Assembly (NCBI RefSeq): GCF_015832195.1
Contig: NC_052018.1
Coordinates: 3,705,356 to 3,769,355 of the forward strand
Length of the DNA: 64,000 nt
Source: Motacilla alba alba
Lineage: Eukaryota; Chordata; Aves; Passeriformes; Motacillidae
Reading direction: 5' to 3'
Both the position numbers and the translations under genes were made by a program. The notes under the pieces are model-generated. The model saw nothing but the letters and a program-made list of their open reading frames with translations. It was not told the DNA's origin and did not search any database. The first letter of the stretch is position 1. The number at the start of each line of letters is the position of its first letter. This document shows, one piece after another, positions 1 to 9,828 of the stretch.

Positions 1-1290
1 AAAAACAGAAACTCCCACAGACGCCGAAGAGTTTTATCTGCAGCCTAAGAAGAAGCTTAGATTGACGTAAAAATACAATACACAGATATTAAGCAGAAAA
101 ATCATAAACTTATATTTCTACAGTTGTAGGTAAGAATATGCCTTAAGTAAGTGAGAAACTGTACTGATAAGATGGTGAAGGGTTTAAAATGTAAGGGTGT
201 AGTTGGGTGGGATAAGCTAAGAGTTTAGAAGTTATAATAGAAGCAGATGTGTGTACATGACTTAGAAACCCATTAGATAAAGGTACCCACTGTACAGTAG
301 AAGTAAGTAAAAGTGATAAGTTAAAAAAGCAAAACAAACTCTGTGGCAGCTGTCCATCAGTTTAGAAAGTTATGTATTGCCTTGTAACAAAGAAACTTGT
401 GACCACTCTTGAGCTATGGCCGACTGCTTGCTCCTTTAAAATCTCATGGCCTCTGAAACTGATGTTTATCTGAACAATATTCTTAGCTTGAAAATAGTCC
501 CATCCCTTCATTCCTAGCAGCAACAATGATATCAACAAAGAGATCACAGTTGTCTCTATTGCAAGTAGTCACTGTATAAATACCTGTTTCATTATCTTTC
601 AACTTAAAGCCAAGTGCAGGTGAAGATAATTTCATTAATGTCCCTTATTTCCCACTCTGTCCAATGGAAAGCCTTTGTAACCACAGAGGTTTCCCTCCTC
701 TGTCACTAAATTCTCTGTCTTTCTATTTTTTTCTCCTTCCAGGGGGCCTCTGAGCCCCCAAAGCCAAATCATATCCAAAGCAAAACTCTCAAAGCCACTC
801 ACCTAAAAAAATCAGATCATGGCAGAACAACACATTAAATATGTATCAGACCCCTGTGCAGTGGCCTGAGTGGTTTCCTCAGAATTCAATGGTTTTTGAA
901 TCCATGAAAATGTTGGAATTTTCCCCCTGAAAATTTGAACAAGCCAAGTACAGAGATAGATATACAGATCTGCTATATCAGATATCCCACCCTTCATATT
1001 CAGGTCCTGATAAGGGGAAGGTTTTGGGGACTGTTTGTACCTGAGCAATTGTTCTCACTCACTCAGAGTAATTCCAAACAACTCTGGTATCAGGCTGTTT
1101 ACTCTGTGTACTCCAGGAGCACAGAGACCTGGAGGTTTGTCCCTGGGGAGTGCCTGGAGATTTTCCATGGCAAGAGAAGGTTTTCATAAAGTCAGGAGAA
1201 AAAAAAAAAAACCAAACAGAAAAACCCCCAAAAACAAACAAAAAAAAAAAAAATACGAAAAGAGAAAAAGACAAAAAAGCTTAATGGAAA
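1..1290. other. AT-rich intergenic sequence, possible old LTR
   Basis: No gene is seen. The A/G-rich style of 60-560 resembles avian retroviral LTRs but lacks a boundary I can define. 1200-1282 is an A/C-rich simple repeat of poly-A with CC and CCCC interruptions. Confidence 0.3.
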
Positions 1291-1295
1291 AATGT

Positions 1296-1675
1296 TAAAG
1301 CTAGAATTCCAGAATGCTTTGTGTAGAAGGGACCTTAAAGCTCATCCCATTCCCACCCCCTGCCATGGGCAGGGACAATTTCCACCAGCCCAGCTTGCTC
1401 CAGCCTGGTCTTGGACACTTCCAGGGATCCAGGGGCAGCCACAGCTTCTCTGGGCAACCTGTGCCAGGGCCTCACCAACCTCACAGGGAACAATTCCTAA
1501 TTCCCAATATCCCATCTCTCCCTGCCCTGTGGCAGCGGGAAGCCATTCCCTGTGTCCTGTCCTTCCATGCCTTGTCCCAAGTCCCTCTCCAGCTCTCCTG
1601 GAGCCCCTTTAGGCCCTGGAAGGGGCTCTGAGGTCTCTCTGGATCCTGCTTTTCTCCAGGTGTCCAGCTCTCACC
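1296..1675 (-). mobile_element. CR1 LINE fragment
   Basis: The reverse of the CR1 3' region, from the GGTCCCTTC-type tail through the GGAAGTGTCCAAG block to the GGGGCTCCAGGAGAGCTGGA block. Diverged, with no open frame. Confidence 0.85.
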
Positions 1676-1699
1676 TACCAACACCCCGATCCCTTTTCC

Positions 1700-3290
1700 T
1701 CAGGAGCATTACGTAGTGGACAAAATGGAAAATCTTCACCAGAAACTTGTTGTTCCCGGGAGGAAAAAAAAAAAAAGGCTAAAAACAATTAATGATGGAA
1801 TCTCAGCCCCAAGGAACACTCGTGTGTGTGGTGTGGGGTCCATCTGTCTGTCTGCCTCATCCTGCCAGCCTCCTTCCTCCTGCAGTCTCACTTCAGAGCT
1901 GCCCACTCATTCCCTGCTTGCCAAGTCCCCGATGTGGCTTTGCTGTGGAGCTGGGGGTGCTGGCTGGGAAGCTCTCCCACACCTGCAGCTCCCTCCTCCC
2001 AGCTGCCAGGAGGGTGGGCCCTGCTGGTGGGCTTGAGTGAGGAATTGTGGATGGCAGCTCCCAGGACGTGCTGTGAGCTCAGACATCCCCATGGATATAA
2101 CACGGAAAACAACATCTAAATCAGCTCCAGCTGACTTTCCTGCTTTTTTAGCAAATTTCCTACAAGCAGGATGATTTCTCTGCTTCTTCATTGAAGGGTT
2201 TTTTCTCTCTGCCTCTTTCTCCTCCAGCGCCTTGGCTGGATCCACACCACTGAATGAAGCAATGCCAGGACCAGGCTCAGACATAGAATTTCCCCCAGCC
2301 CCTGGCAGACTTTTGGCTCCAAGGCAGGGCTCAGGAGTTAGCACAGACTCCAATCCTCAGTGAGCTGCCCACTGTGGATCCCTTTTTTGGGGCAGCCAGG
2401 AGATCTTAATGCACTGTCAATGGCTTGGCCCTTCCAGCTGGCCTTGGATTTATCCCTGTGGATGTGGGCACTGCGCTCACAGATGATTCTCAGCAGCCAC
2501 GAACCTCCTCTGCCTTGTGCTTGCTGCTCTTCCTGGGAAAACATCAGAGGGTGAAGCGGCTGGGAGTTGGGATAATGGGATCACAATCTATTTTGGGAAT
2601 GAAAACAAGCGCAGAGCCCTAAAAACCACCGGTGCTCATCCAAGAGGCAAAGGGTCACGGAGCTGCAGCATATGGAGGGTGATCCTCTGCCATCCTGCAG
2701 CCACTTACTCCTTGGATTCCACAGGCAAACCCCTGCTGCTGTCAGTGCACACGTGGTGGAGGAGAACTCGCCCTCCAGAAAGCCCAAAATCATGGGAATC
2801 CCTCCAGATTTGGGACATGTGGCCTCAAGGGTGACTCCAGAGCCGGAGAGGAACATCTGCTCCCCAGGGTTTGCCCAACGCCCTGGGGGTTTTCAGGAAC
2901 AGACCCAGACAGTTCATGATCCTGCTCTCCAGGCAGGAGAGGGGGACGTGGGAAGAGCCCTGACTCCTGCTGAGGACAGACAAGCTTTTGGCAGAGCTCT
3001 CCAGCCCACATTCCGGGGCAGAGGGAAGCAGATGGCCGGGCATTTAGGGCTCTGGCAGGAGGAGTCTCTGGGCCTTTGGCACAGGGCACTGATTTAGCTG
3101 CATTTCCTTCTGCTTGGACAATTTATGTCTGTGCTTCCCCTGCTCGTGGGGTTTCTTAGGAGGCTTTGTCAGAGCAAGGAAAAGCAGCTGGTGCCTGGAG
3201 CCACCTGCTTCCAGCAGCTGGAGAGGCCTCCTTGACCCATTATCGGTTATTATGACCCAAATCCATGCTCAGAAATACCTGTACAACCCA
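1700..3290. other. Intergenic sequence without recognised features
   Basis: Moderate GC. The several open frames of 60-150 codons overlap each other and carry no family motif I recognise. Confidence 0.4.
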
Positions 3291-3292
3291 CA

Positions 3293-3705
3293 GACCACAG
3301 AATATTTAGGTTGGAAAAGGCCTCTGAGATCAATGAGTCCAACAGCTCCCGCAGCACTGCCAAGGCCACCACTGAGCCATGTCCCCAAGTGTCACATCCA
3401 CATGGCTTTTAAACTCCTCCAGGGCTGGGGCTCCACCACTGCCCTGTCCCGGGGCTGGACAACCCTTTCCATAAAGAAATTTTCCCTGATATCCAACTCA
3501 AACCTCCCCTGGAACAACTTGAGACTGTTTCCCCTCATCATTTCCACTTGGGAGAAGAGACCAATCCCCACACAGCCATCCCCTCCTGTCAGGGAGTTGT
3601 GCAGAGCCAGAAAGTCCCCCCCAAGCCTCCTTTTCTCCAGGCTGAGCCCCTTCCCCAGCTCCCTCAGCTGCTCCTCATCATCCCAGACATGCTCCAGAGT
3701 TCCCT
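3293..3705 (-). mobile_element. CR1 LINE fragment (second subfamily)
   Basis: Reverse orientation: a TTTAGGTTGGAAAAGGCCTC head, then the CCAAGGCCACCACTGAGCC block and the CTGTCAGGGAGTTGTGCAGA block. This is the same subfamily as 23683-24180 and the + copies at 35075 and 37972. Confidence 0.85.
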
Positions 3706-3719
3706 GCCTCAGTCAGGGT

Positions 3720-4110
3720 GAGCCTGTACCCCGGCCATGAGATTATCCTAAAATTGTTGGCATTCACAGCCCAGCTGGTGGGTTGGGACCTCTCCCATAG
3801 AGGGGAGGGCAGGACAGGATGACACGTGCAGAACCCAGAGATAAGGCTGGCCGGGCAGCCGTGGTTTATTGCACAAGCGCTGTGCTGCTGCCTCCCGTGG
3901 TTTATTGCACAAGGGCTGTGCTGTTCCCTCCCGGTGTCCCGTACATCCCCCATTGTTCCCGAGATCAGGACAATGTTTGCTGACTGATATCAGGGCAGAG
4001 CCGTGCTGGGCAGCGCCGCAGCTCCAAACGTTGATTTTACAGGACTAAAACCAAGGCGGGATGTGTCTCCCTGCCATGTTCAGGGGTTCCTCTGCAAGAG
4101 GTGACATCCA
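3720..4110 (-). mobile_element. Possible LTR fragment with duplicated poly(A) region
   Basis: A 36-bp direct duplication (3861-3896 and 3897-3932) each containing TTTATT, i.e. AATAAA on the minus strand, after GCAC. This resembles a retroviral R region. The boundaries and family are not established. Confidence 0.3.
3861..3932. repeat. 36-bp tandem duplication
   Basis: Two copies, starting GTGGTTTATTGCACAAG at 3861 and 3897, with few differences. Confidence 0.85.
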
Positions 4111-4149
4111 AACTTAAATTCTTGAGTACATGATGTATATCAGAATAAA

Positions 4150-4258
4150 TCACACTATAAAAAAACCATAAAAAACTATAAAAAACTGTAAAAAAAATAT
4201 AAAAAACTATAAAAATAAATCACACTATAAAACTATAAAAAACACACAATAAAAAAAC
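4150..4258. repeat. AT-rich ACTATAAAAA simple repeat
   Basis: Irregular tandem ACTATAAAAA units of about 11 bp with single-base drift. Confidence 0.85.
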
Positions 4259-4261
4259 TCT

Positions 4262-4760
4262 GTTTTCTTCGTGGTGGAAAAAGCCCGTTCTTTATTCACA
4301 TAACTCCCTTTTATCCAGTTTTACAGACCTCATGTCTGACTCCAGCTGGTCAGAAGCTTTCTTGCCAATTACTTTCTTGGTCAGTAACAAGTTGATATTC
4401 TGTATTGGTTGCTCACTCAAACCCCTGGTGTGTAGGTGCAGGAAAAGTTGTTCGTGAGAGATAGTTTTTATTTTTCTATCTAATGGCATAAAAACAGTTT
4501 ATGCAGGTGCTAGCTGTTTTTCACCCAGGAATGGATTGTTACGTTAACAAACTGCTTACACCAGGATCGCTTTTACATGGGAACTTGCAAAGTGCTAGCT
4601 TCCCTTAGAAGAAATAACAGAGCAGGCCTGATTTTATGAAGCCTTTCTGATTTTTTTTTTACCTTACTGCAACACACGTTCGTGTACAAATGAGTACAAA
4701 CCTCATTTTCCTTACAGCACAAGGCAAGAGAGAAAAAGGCAGGCAGTGAATTCCATCTCG
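4262..4760 (-). mobile_element. Probable retroviral solo LTR fragment
   Basis: Read on the minus strand, it has a TATA-like GGATAAAAG, then GTGAATAAAGAACGGGC (poly(A) signal) some 20 bp later: the U3-R layout of an avian endogenous retrovirus LTR. No retroviral genes are present, so it would be a solo LTR or fragment. The boundaries are approximate. Confidence 0.4.
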
Positions 4761-5074
4761 GTGCCAGCCACTCCTCTTCTTAGGCACATTCCTGGTGCAC
4801 CTCTAACTCCTTTTTCTCTGTGTAATATCTGATCTATCCCTGACTTGAGGGCTGCGTCAGATGTGTTTTTCTCTGAGCTGGGCGATGATCCCCTCCCACA
4901 CATCCCCTGGGGATTGCAGAGTTGTCAGGACCAGCACTGGGGTAACAATCAGACCCTCTATGGGCAGCCACAGCCCAAATTTGCCTTTTCCCTCCTTCAC
5001 AGAGGCAGCAGTGCTGTTTGCCCACTGCCCATGAGGCTGAAATCCTTTATTATCCTTTGCAGCCACTCCAGCTG

Positions 5075-5215
5075 TGGCTTCCCCATCCCTGGAAGTGTCC
5101 AAGACCAGGTTGGACAGGGCTTGGAATAATCTGGGACGGTGGAAGGTGTCCCTGCCCATGGCAAGGGTGGAACTGGATGAGTTTTAGGGCCTCTTCCAAC
5201 TCAAACTATCAAGAT
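5075..5215 (+). mobile_element. CR1 3'-end fragment
   Basis: CCATCCCTGGAAGTGTCCAA through GGAAGGTGTCCCTGCCCATG to a CTTCCAACTCAAACTATCAA tail. Confidence 0.9.
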
Positions 5216-5692
5216 ACACCCAGAGACCCCACTTCTCTCTGATGTTGTGCATCAATGCAAACCCACACGAGAGGAGAATTAATCTTCCTTATTATGAATC
5301 TTTGAATCAATCTACAAGATTGAAATGCCATTAATTAGACTTTCAGATCATTCCCAGTCACTGGAATCACCAGAACTGCCAGCATTAACGAGACACACGG
5401 GCAGGAAACCCAACAAACTCAGGCTGAACTCAGCACCAGGGGCCAGGATAAAAATTCAGGTCACCAAATCCAAACACCTCTGCAATCCCTCTCAGGGACA
5501 ACTGCCCAGGACAGGCTGATGCCATCGGGCAGGGGCTGAACAACCTTGGAGCTGAGGCACCAGGAGCCATCCATCCCCTCCAGAGGGAGCCCCAGCAGCG
5601 GCGGATGACTCGATTTCCTCGCTTTGGCTTTGCTCTCTGCCAGAGATAAAGCAGGTGAAGGCTGAGGAGATGGAGCCTGTCTGGGTGAGTGA

Positions 5693-5728
5693 GATCTGTG
5701 GGATCCGTGGGATCTGTGGGATCTGCAG
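5693..5728. repeat. 9-bp tandem repeat, four copies
   Basis: GATCTGTGG, GATCCGTGG, GATCTGTGG, GATCTGCAG in a row. Confidence 0.85.
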
Positions 5729-5966
5729 CTCTGGATCACATCCTGGATCCCCCCTCCCTTCCAGCAACCCCAACAACCAGTGCAGACAGCAGAGTCCCTC
5801 TTCCGGAAAAATCTGGATTTTTTTTTTTTTCTTGGAAATCTGGAGGGTCCTTCATGTTTTTCCCACTCCCTAGAACTTCACTTTTCCTGGTTTGTGGCCA
5901 GCACTTCTCACTCTCACAGATACTCTCGGGGTAAAATGCTGGATCATCAGCCCTGAATTTTGTTTG

Positions 5967-6106
5967 GAATCACAGGATAATTTGAGTTGGAAGGGACCTT
6001 AAAGCTCATCCCATTCCACCCCCTGCCGTGGGCAAGGACACCTTCCACTATCCCAGGCTGCTCCAAGCCCCATCCAGCCTGGCCTTGGACACTTCCAGGG
6101 ATCCAG
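5967..6106 (-). mobile_element. CR1 3'-end fragment
   Basis: ATCACAGGATAATTTGAGTT head, CCCCCTGCCGTGGGCAAGGA, ending CACTTCCAGGGATCC. 5'-truncated. Confidence 0.9.
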
Positions 6107-6289
6107 CAGGATTCCATTCCTGCTCACACCTGTTATTAACTTTGGTGGGAAGGTTTTGGTTTTAGCTGTGCCCAAGCTCTTCCTGACAGGGCTGAACTTT
6201 ACAGGAATAAACCATGGAAAAGCACTCGAGCTTGAGCACTCCTGACCCTGCAGCCTCACCGCTGGATGCTGGCAGTGTCACAGCTTCCA

Positions 6290-6608
6290 GAGCCTAAAGG
6301 GGCTCCAGGAGAGCTGGAGAGGGACTGGGGACAAGGCATGGAGGGACAGGACACAGGGAATGGCTTCCAGTGGGAAGAGGATAGATGGGATATTGGGGAG
6401 GAATTGTTCCCTATGAGGGTTGTGAGGCCCTGGCACAGGGTGCCCAGAGAAGCTGTGGGTGCCCCTGGATCCCTGGAAGTGTCCAAGGCCAAGCTGGACA
6501 AGGCTTGGAGCAACCTGGGATAGTGGAAGGTGTCCCTGCCCATGGCAGGGGGTGGCACTGGATGATCCTTAGGGTCCCTTCCAAGCCAAAGCATCAGTAA
6601 TCCCGTGA
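6290..6608 (+). mobile_element. CR1 LINE fragment
   Basis: Starts at the AAGGGGCTCCAGGAGAGCTG block and runs to TTCCAAGCCAAAGCATCAGT. It lies 290 bp before the 28-bp array. Confidence 0.9.
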
Positions 6609-6894
6609 TAGAAACACAATCCCAGAGTGGGGGGGGGGGCTCTGCTGGGGCAGCATGAGGGGACTGGGGACCGTCCCCCACCATAGCTGGGGGCTTTGGA
6701 GAAGAACCTGAGGGGGATTTCAGGAAATACCACGTGTGGTGCGGCCTGGCGGAATTTTTGGCCTTTTCCCCGTTTTTTGCTGGAGTGGGAAGGAGCTGGG
6801 CCGGGGTCAGCAGGGACCCGGCTGTGTATGCTCAGTTCCCGTGGGATTGTACCCAAACTGCGGCTGCCGATGGCCTCGGTGGGGACCGACCCCG

Positions 6895-7410
6895 GCCCTG
6901 CTCCCTGCCCGATCCCTGCCTGCTCCTGCTCCCTGCCCGATCCCTGCCTGCTCCTGCTCCATCCCCGATCCCTGCCTGCTCCTGCTCCCTGCCCCATCCC
7001 TGCCTGCTCCTGCTCCATCCCCGATCCCTGCCTGCTCCTGCTCCCTGCCCCATCCCTGCCTGCTCCTGCTCCATCCCGATCCCTGCCTGCTCCTGCTCCC
7101 TGCCCGATCCCTGCCTGCTCCTGCTCCCTGCCCGATCCCTGCCTGCTCCTGCTCCCTGCCCGATCCCTGCCTGCTCCTGCTCCATCCCCGATCCCTGCCT
7201 GCTCCTGCTCCATTCCCAATCCCTGCCTGCTCCTCCTGCTCCATTCCCGATCCCTGCCTACTCCTGCTCCATCCCCAATCCCTGCCTGCTCCTGCTCCAT
7301 CCCCAATCCCTGCCTGCTCCTGCTCCATCCCCGATCCCTGCCTGCTCCTGCTCCATCCCCGATCCCTGCCTGCTCCTGCTCCATCCCCGATCCCTGCCTG
7401 CTCCTCCTCT
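6895..7410. repeat. 28-bp minisatellite, about 18 copies
   Basis: Tandem unit of the form TGCCTGCTCCTGCTCC(C/A)(T/TCC)GCCCGATCCC, period 28 (for example starts at 7085, 7113, 7141). Because 28 is not a multiple of 3 and the unit lacks stops in any frame, overlapping open frames run through it on both strands. These are repeat artefacts. The unit decays to about 7445. Confidence 0.95.
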
Positions 7411-7669
7411 GTTGCCCCTCCATACCCAATCCCTGCCCACTCCATTCTCTCTCTCTGCCGGTTTCATTTCCTCTCTATTCCCATTCCCAACCCTGCCTGA
7501 TCCATCTCCTTTCTCCGCCTGCTCTTGCTATTCCCATTCCCTGCTCTCTCTATTCCCATTCCCTGCCTGATCCATTCCCCCTCTCTGCCGGCTCCATTCC
7601 CTTTCTATTCCCATTCCCGCTCCATTCCTGATCCCGCCCGATCCATTCCCTCTCTGTTCCTATTCCCCC
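7411..7669. repeat. Degenerate C-rich transition between two arrays
   Basis: Irregular CCATTCCC, CTGCC and TCTCT motifs intermediate between the 28-bp array and the 40-bp array. No fixed period is visible. Confidence 0.7.
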
Positions 7670-9035
7670 TCCATTCCCAATCTCTGCCTGCTCCCATTCC
7701 CATTCCTGTTCCCGTTCCCGCTCCCATTCCCATTCCCGTTCCCATTCCCGTTCCCGCTCCCATTCCCACTCCCATTCCCGCTCCCATTCCTGCTCCATTC
7801 CCAATCCCTGCCCGCTCCATTCCCGCTCCATTCCCAATCCCTGCCTGTTCCCTTTCCTGTTCCCGTTCCCGTTCCCATTCCCATTTCCGCTCCATCCCCA
7901 ATCCCTGCCTGTTCCCGTTCCCGTTCCCATTCCCATTCCCATTCCGTTCCCAATCCCCGCCTGTTCCCGTTCCCGTTCCCATTCCCACTTAATTCCCAAT
8001 CCCCGCCTGTTCCCATTCTCATTCCCGCTCCATTCCCAATCCCCCCCTGTTCCCGTTCTCATTCCCGCTCCATTCCCAATCCCCGCCTGTTCCCGTTCCC
8101 ATTCCTGCTCCATTCCCAATCCCCGCCTGTTCCCGTTCTCATTCCCGCTCCATTCCCAATCCCCGCCTGTTCCCGTTCTCATTCCCGCTCCATTCCCAAT
8201 CCCCGCCTGTTCCCGTTCTCATTCCCGCTCCATTCCCAATCCCCGCCTGTTCCCGTTCCCATTCCCGCTCCATTCCCAATCCCCGCCTGTTCCCGTTCTC
8301 ATTCCCGCTCCATTCCCAATCCCCGCCTGTTCCCGTTCTCATTCCCGCTCCATTCCCAATCCCTGCCTGTTCCCGTTCTCATTCCCGCTCCATCCCAAAT
8401 CCCTGCCTGTTCCCGTTCCCATTCCCGCTCCATCCCCAATCCCTGACGGTTCCCGTTCCCATTCCCGCTCCATCCCAAATCCCTGCCTGTTCCCGTTCCC
8501 ATTCCCGCTCCATTCCCAATCCCCGCCTGTTCTCGTTCCCGTTCCCATTCCCACTTAATTCCCAATCCCCGCCTGTTCCCGTTCTCATTCCCGCTCCATT
8601 CCCAATCCCCCCCTGTTCCCGTTCTCATTCCCGCTCCATTCCCAATCCCCGCCTGTTCCCGTTCCCATTCCTGCTCCATTCCCAATCCCTGCCTGTTCCC
8701 GTTCTCATTCCCGCTCCATCCCAAATCCCTGCCTGTTCCCGTTCCCATTCCCGCTCCATTCCCAATCCCCGCCTGTTCCCGTTCCCGTTCCCATTCCCAC
8801 TTAATTCCCAATCCCCGCCTGTTCCCGTTCTCATTCCCGCTCCATTCCCAATCCCCCCCTGTTCCCGTTCTCATTCCCGCTCCATTCCCAATCCCCGCCT
8901 GTTCCCGTTCCCATTCCTGCTCCATTCCCAATCCCCGCCTGTTCCCGTTCTCATTCCCGCTCCATTCCCAATCCCCGCCGGTTCCCGTTCCCATTCCCGC
9001 TCCATTCCCAATCCCTGCCTGTTCCCGTTCCCATT
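7670..9035. repeat. 40-bp satellite array with higher-order structure
   Basis: About 34 units of a 40-bp C-rich monomer (CCTGTTCCCGTTCTCATTCC then CGCTCCATTCCCAATCCCCG). The period is exactly 40 from 8046 to about 8350. The minus strand is a run of GGGAAN blocks able to form G-quadruplexes. Units with TTAATT mark a 246-bp higher-order repeat. The array stops where the MTMR9 CpG island starts. Confidence 0.95.
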
Positions 9036-9038
9036 CCC
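8547..9038. repeat. Two tandem 246-bp higher-order repeats
   Basis: Copies 8547-8792 and 8793-9038 start with the same ATTCCCACTTAATTCCCAAT marker, followed by the same order of variant monomers (a CCCCCCCTGT unit, then an ATTCCTGCTCC unit). A third marker copy begins at 7981. Confidence 0.9.
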
Positions 9039-9232
9039 GCCCGCTTTTCCCCAAGCCCCGCCCCTCTCCCCGCCCACTCTCCATTGGCTCCTCCCACCAA
9101 CCCCGCCCCTCGCCCCGCCCGTTACCCCTAATTCCCGCGGAACGCTTGTGGCGGGGCCGCGCCGCGCGCCGGACCCTTTCCGCGCCTCTCCGTCTCCCTG
9201 AGGATCCCGAGCGCCGATTGGTCCGGGCGCGC

Positions 9233-9242
9233 GTCACGTGAC
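9233..9242. promoter_or_regulatory. Perfect palindromic CLEAR/E-box, GTCACGTGAC
   Basis: GTCACGTGAC matches the full palindromic consensus of the CLEAR element bound by TFEB/TFE3/MITF, and also contains a CACGTG E-box usable by USF or MYC. It lies 12 bp from an inverted CCAAT box in the MTMR9 CpG island. Which factor binds here is unknown. Confidence 0.6.
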
Positions 9243-9581
9243 CCGGGAGGCTCCCGGGCGGCGCTTCCGGCCCGTCCCGCTCCGCCCGCGGCTCCCGGGA
9301 ATCCCGGGAATCTTGGGGGGGAATCTTGGAGGGCCCGGGGCTCCTGCGGCTCTCCCGGCGCCCCGACCCTTCCCGAGCCGGCACCGAGGGTCTGCCCGCG
9401 CCGCCCCCGCTCCCCAGAGCCCCGGTGCGGCCCTGCGGGAGAACGGGGGCCCTGTGCGGGTCCCTCCCGCTCTCGGTCCCCGGGGAGCCGCCGCCACCGC
9501 GGGTGATGCCCCCGCCTGCCCGGGTGGCAGCCCACACGCCCTCCCCGGCTTCCCCGGCCGGTGTTGCCGAGGCTGCCCCCG

Positions 9582-9620
9582 TTTTCCCGGTGAATTTTCC
9601 CGGTGAGTTTTCCCGGTGAG
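9582..9620 (+). repeat. 13-bp triplicate carrying splice-donor-like GGTGAGT
   Basis: Three tandem copies of TTTTCCCGGTGA(A/G) start at 9582, 9595 and 9608, in the MTMR9 5' leader just before the ATG. Copies 2 and 3 contain GGTGAGT, a strong 5' splice-site match. Confidence 0.8.
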
Positions 9621-9643
9621 TTTCCCCCGCCTTCCCCTCCAGC

Positions 9644-9828
9644 ATGGAGTTCGCCGAGCTGATCAAGACGCCCCGGGCGGATAACGTGGTGCTGCACCGC
9701 CCCTTCCACCTGGCCGTGGAGGGGACGCTGTGCCTGACCGGCCACCACCTGATCTTCTCGTCGCGGCGGCAGGACAACGCCGAGGAGCTGTGGCTGCTGC
9801 ACTCCAACATCGACTCCATCGAGAAGAG
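9644..9828 (+). CDS. MTMR9: MTMR9 coding exon 1
   Basis: Residues 1-61 plus two bases of Arg62; begins MEFAELIKTPR and ends in HSNIDSIEK before donor AG|GTGATG. It encodes the first half of the PH-GRAM domain and lies inside the CpG island. A polypyrimidine tract ending in CAG sits directly before the ATG codon (9621-9642), so a spliced 5' UTR upstream cannot be excluded. Confidence 0.96.

Noticed and set aside
3114..3740. 208-codon open frame on +
   Set aside because: Most of it is the antisense of a CR1 fragment.
6569..7631. Overlapping 200-310 codon open frames on both strands with repeated short peptides
   Set aside because: Explained by the stop-free 28-bp minisatellite read in shifted frames; no start context, splice structure or conserved domain.
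6895..9035. CRISPR-like array
   Set aside because: Repeats are directly contiguous with no unique spacers, in a vertebrate genome.
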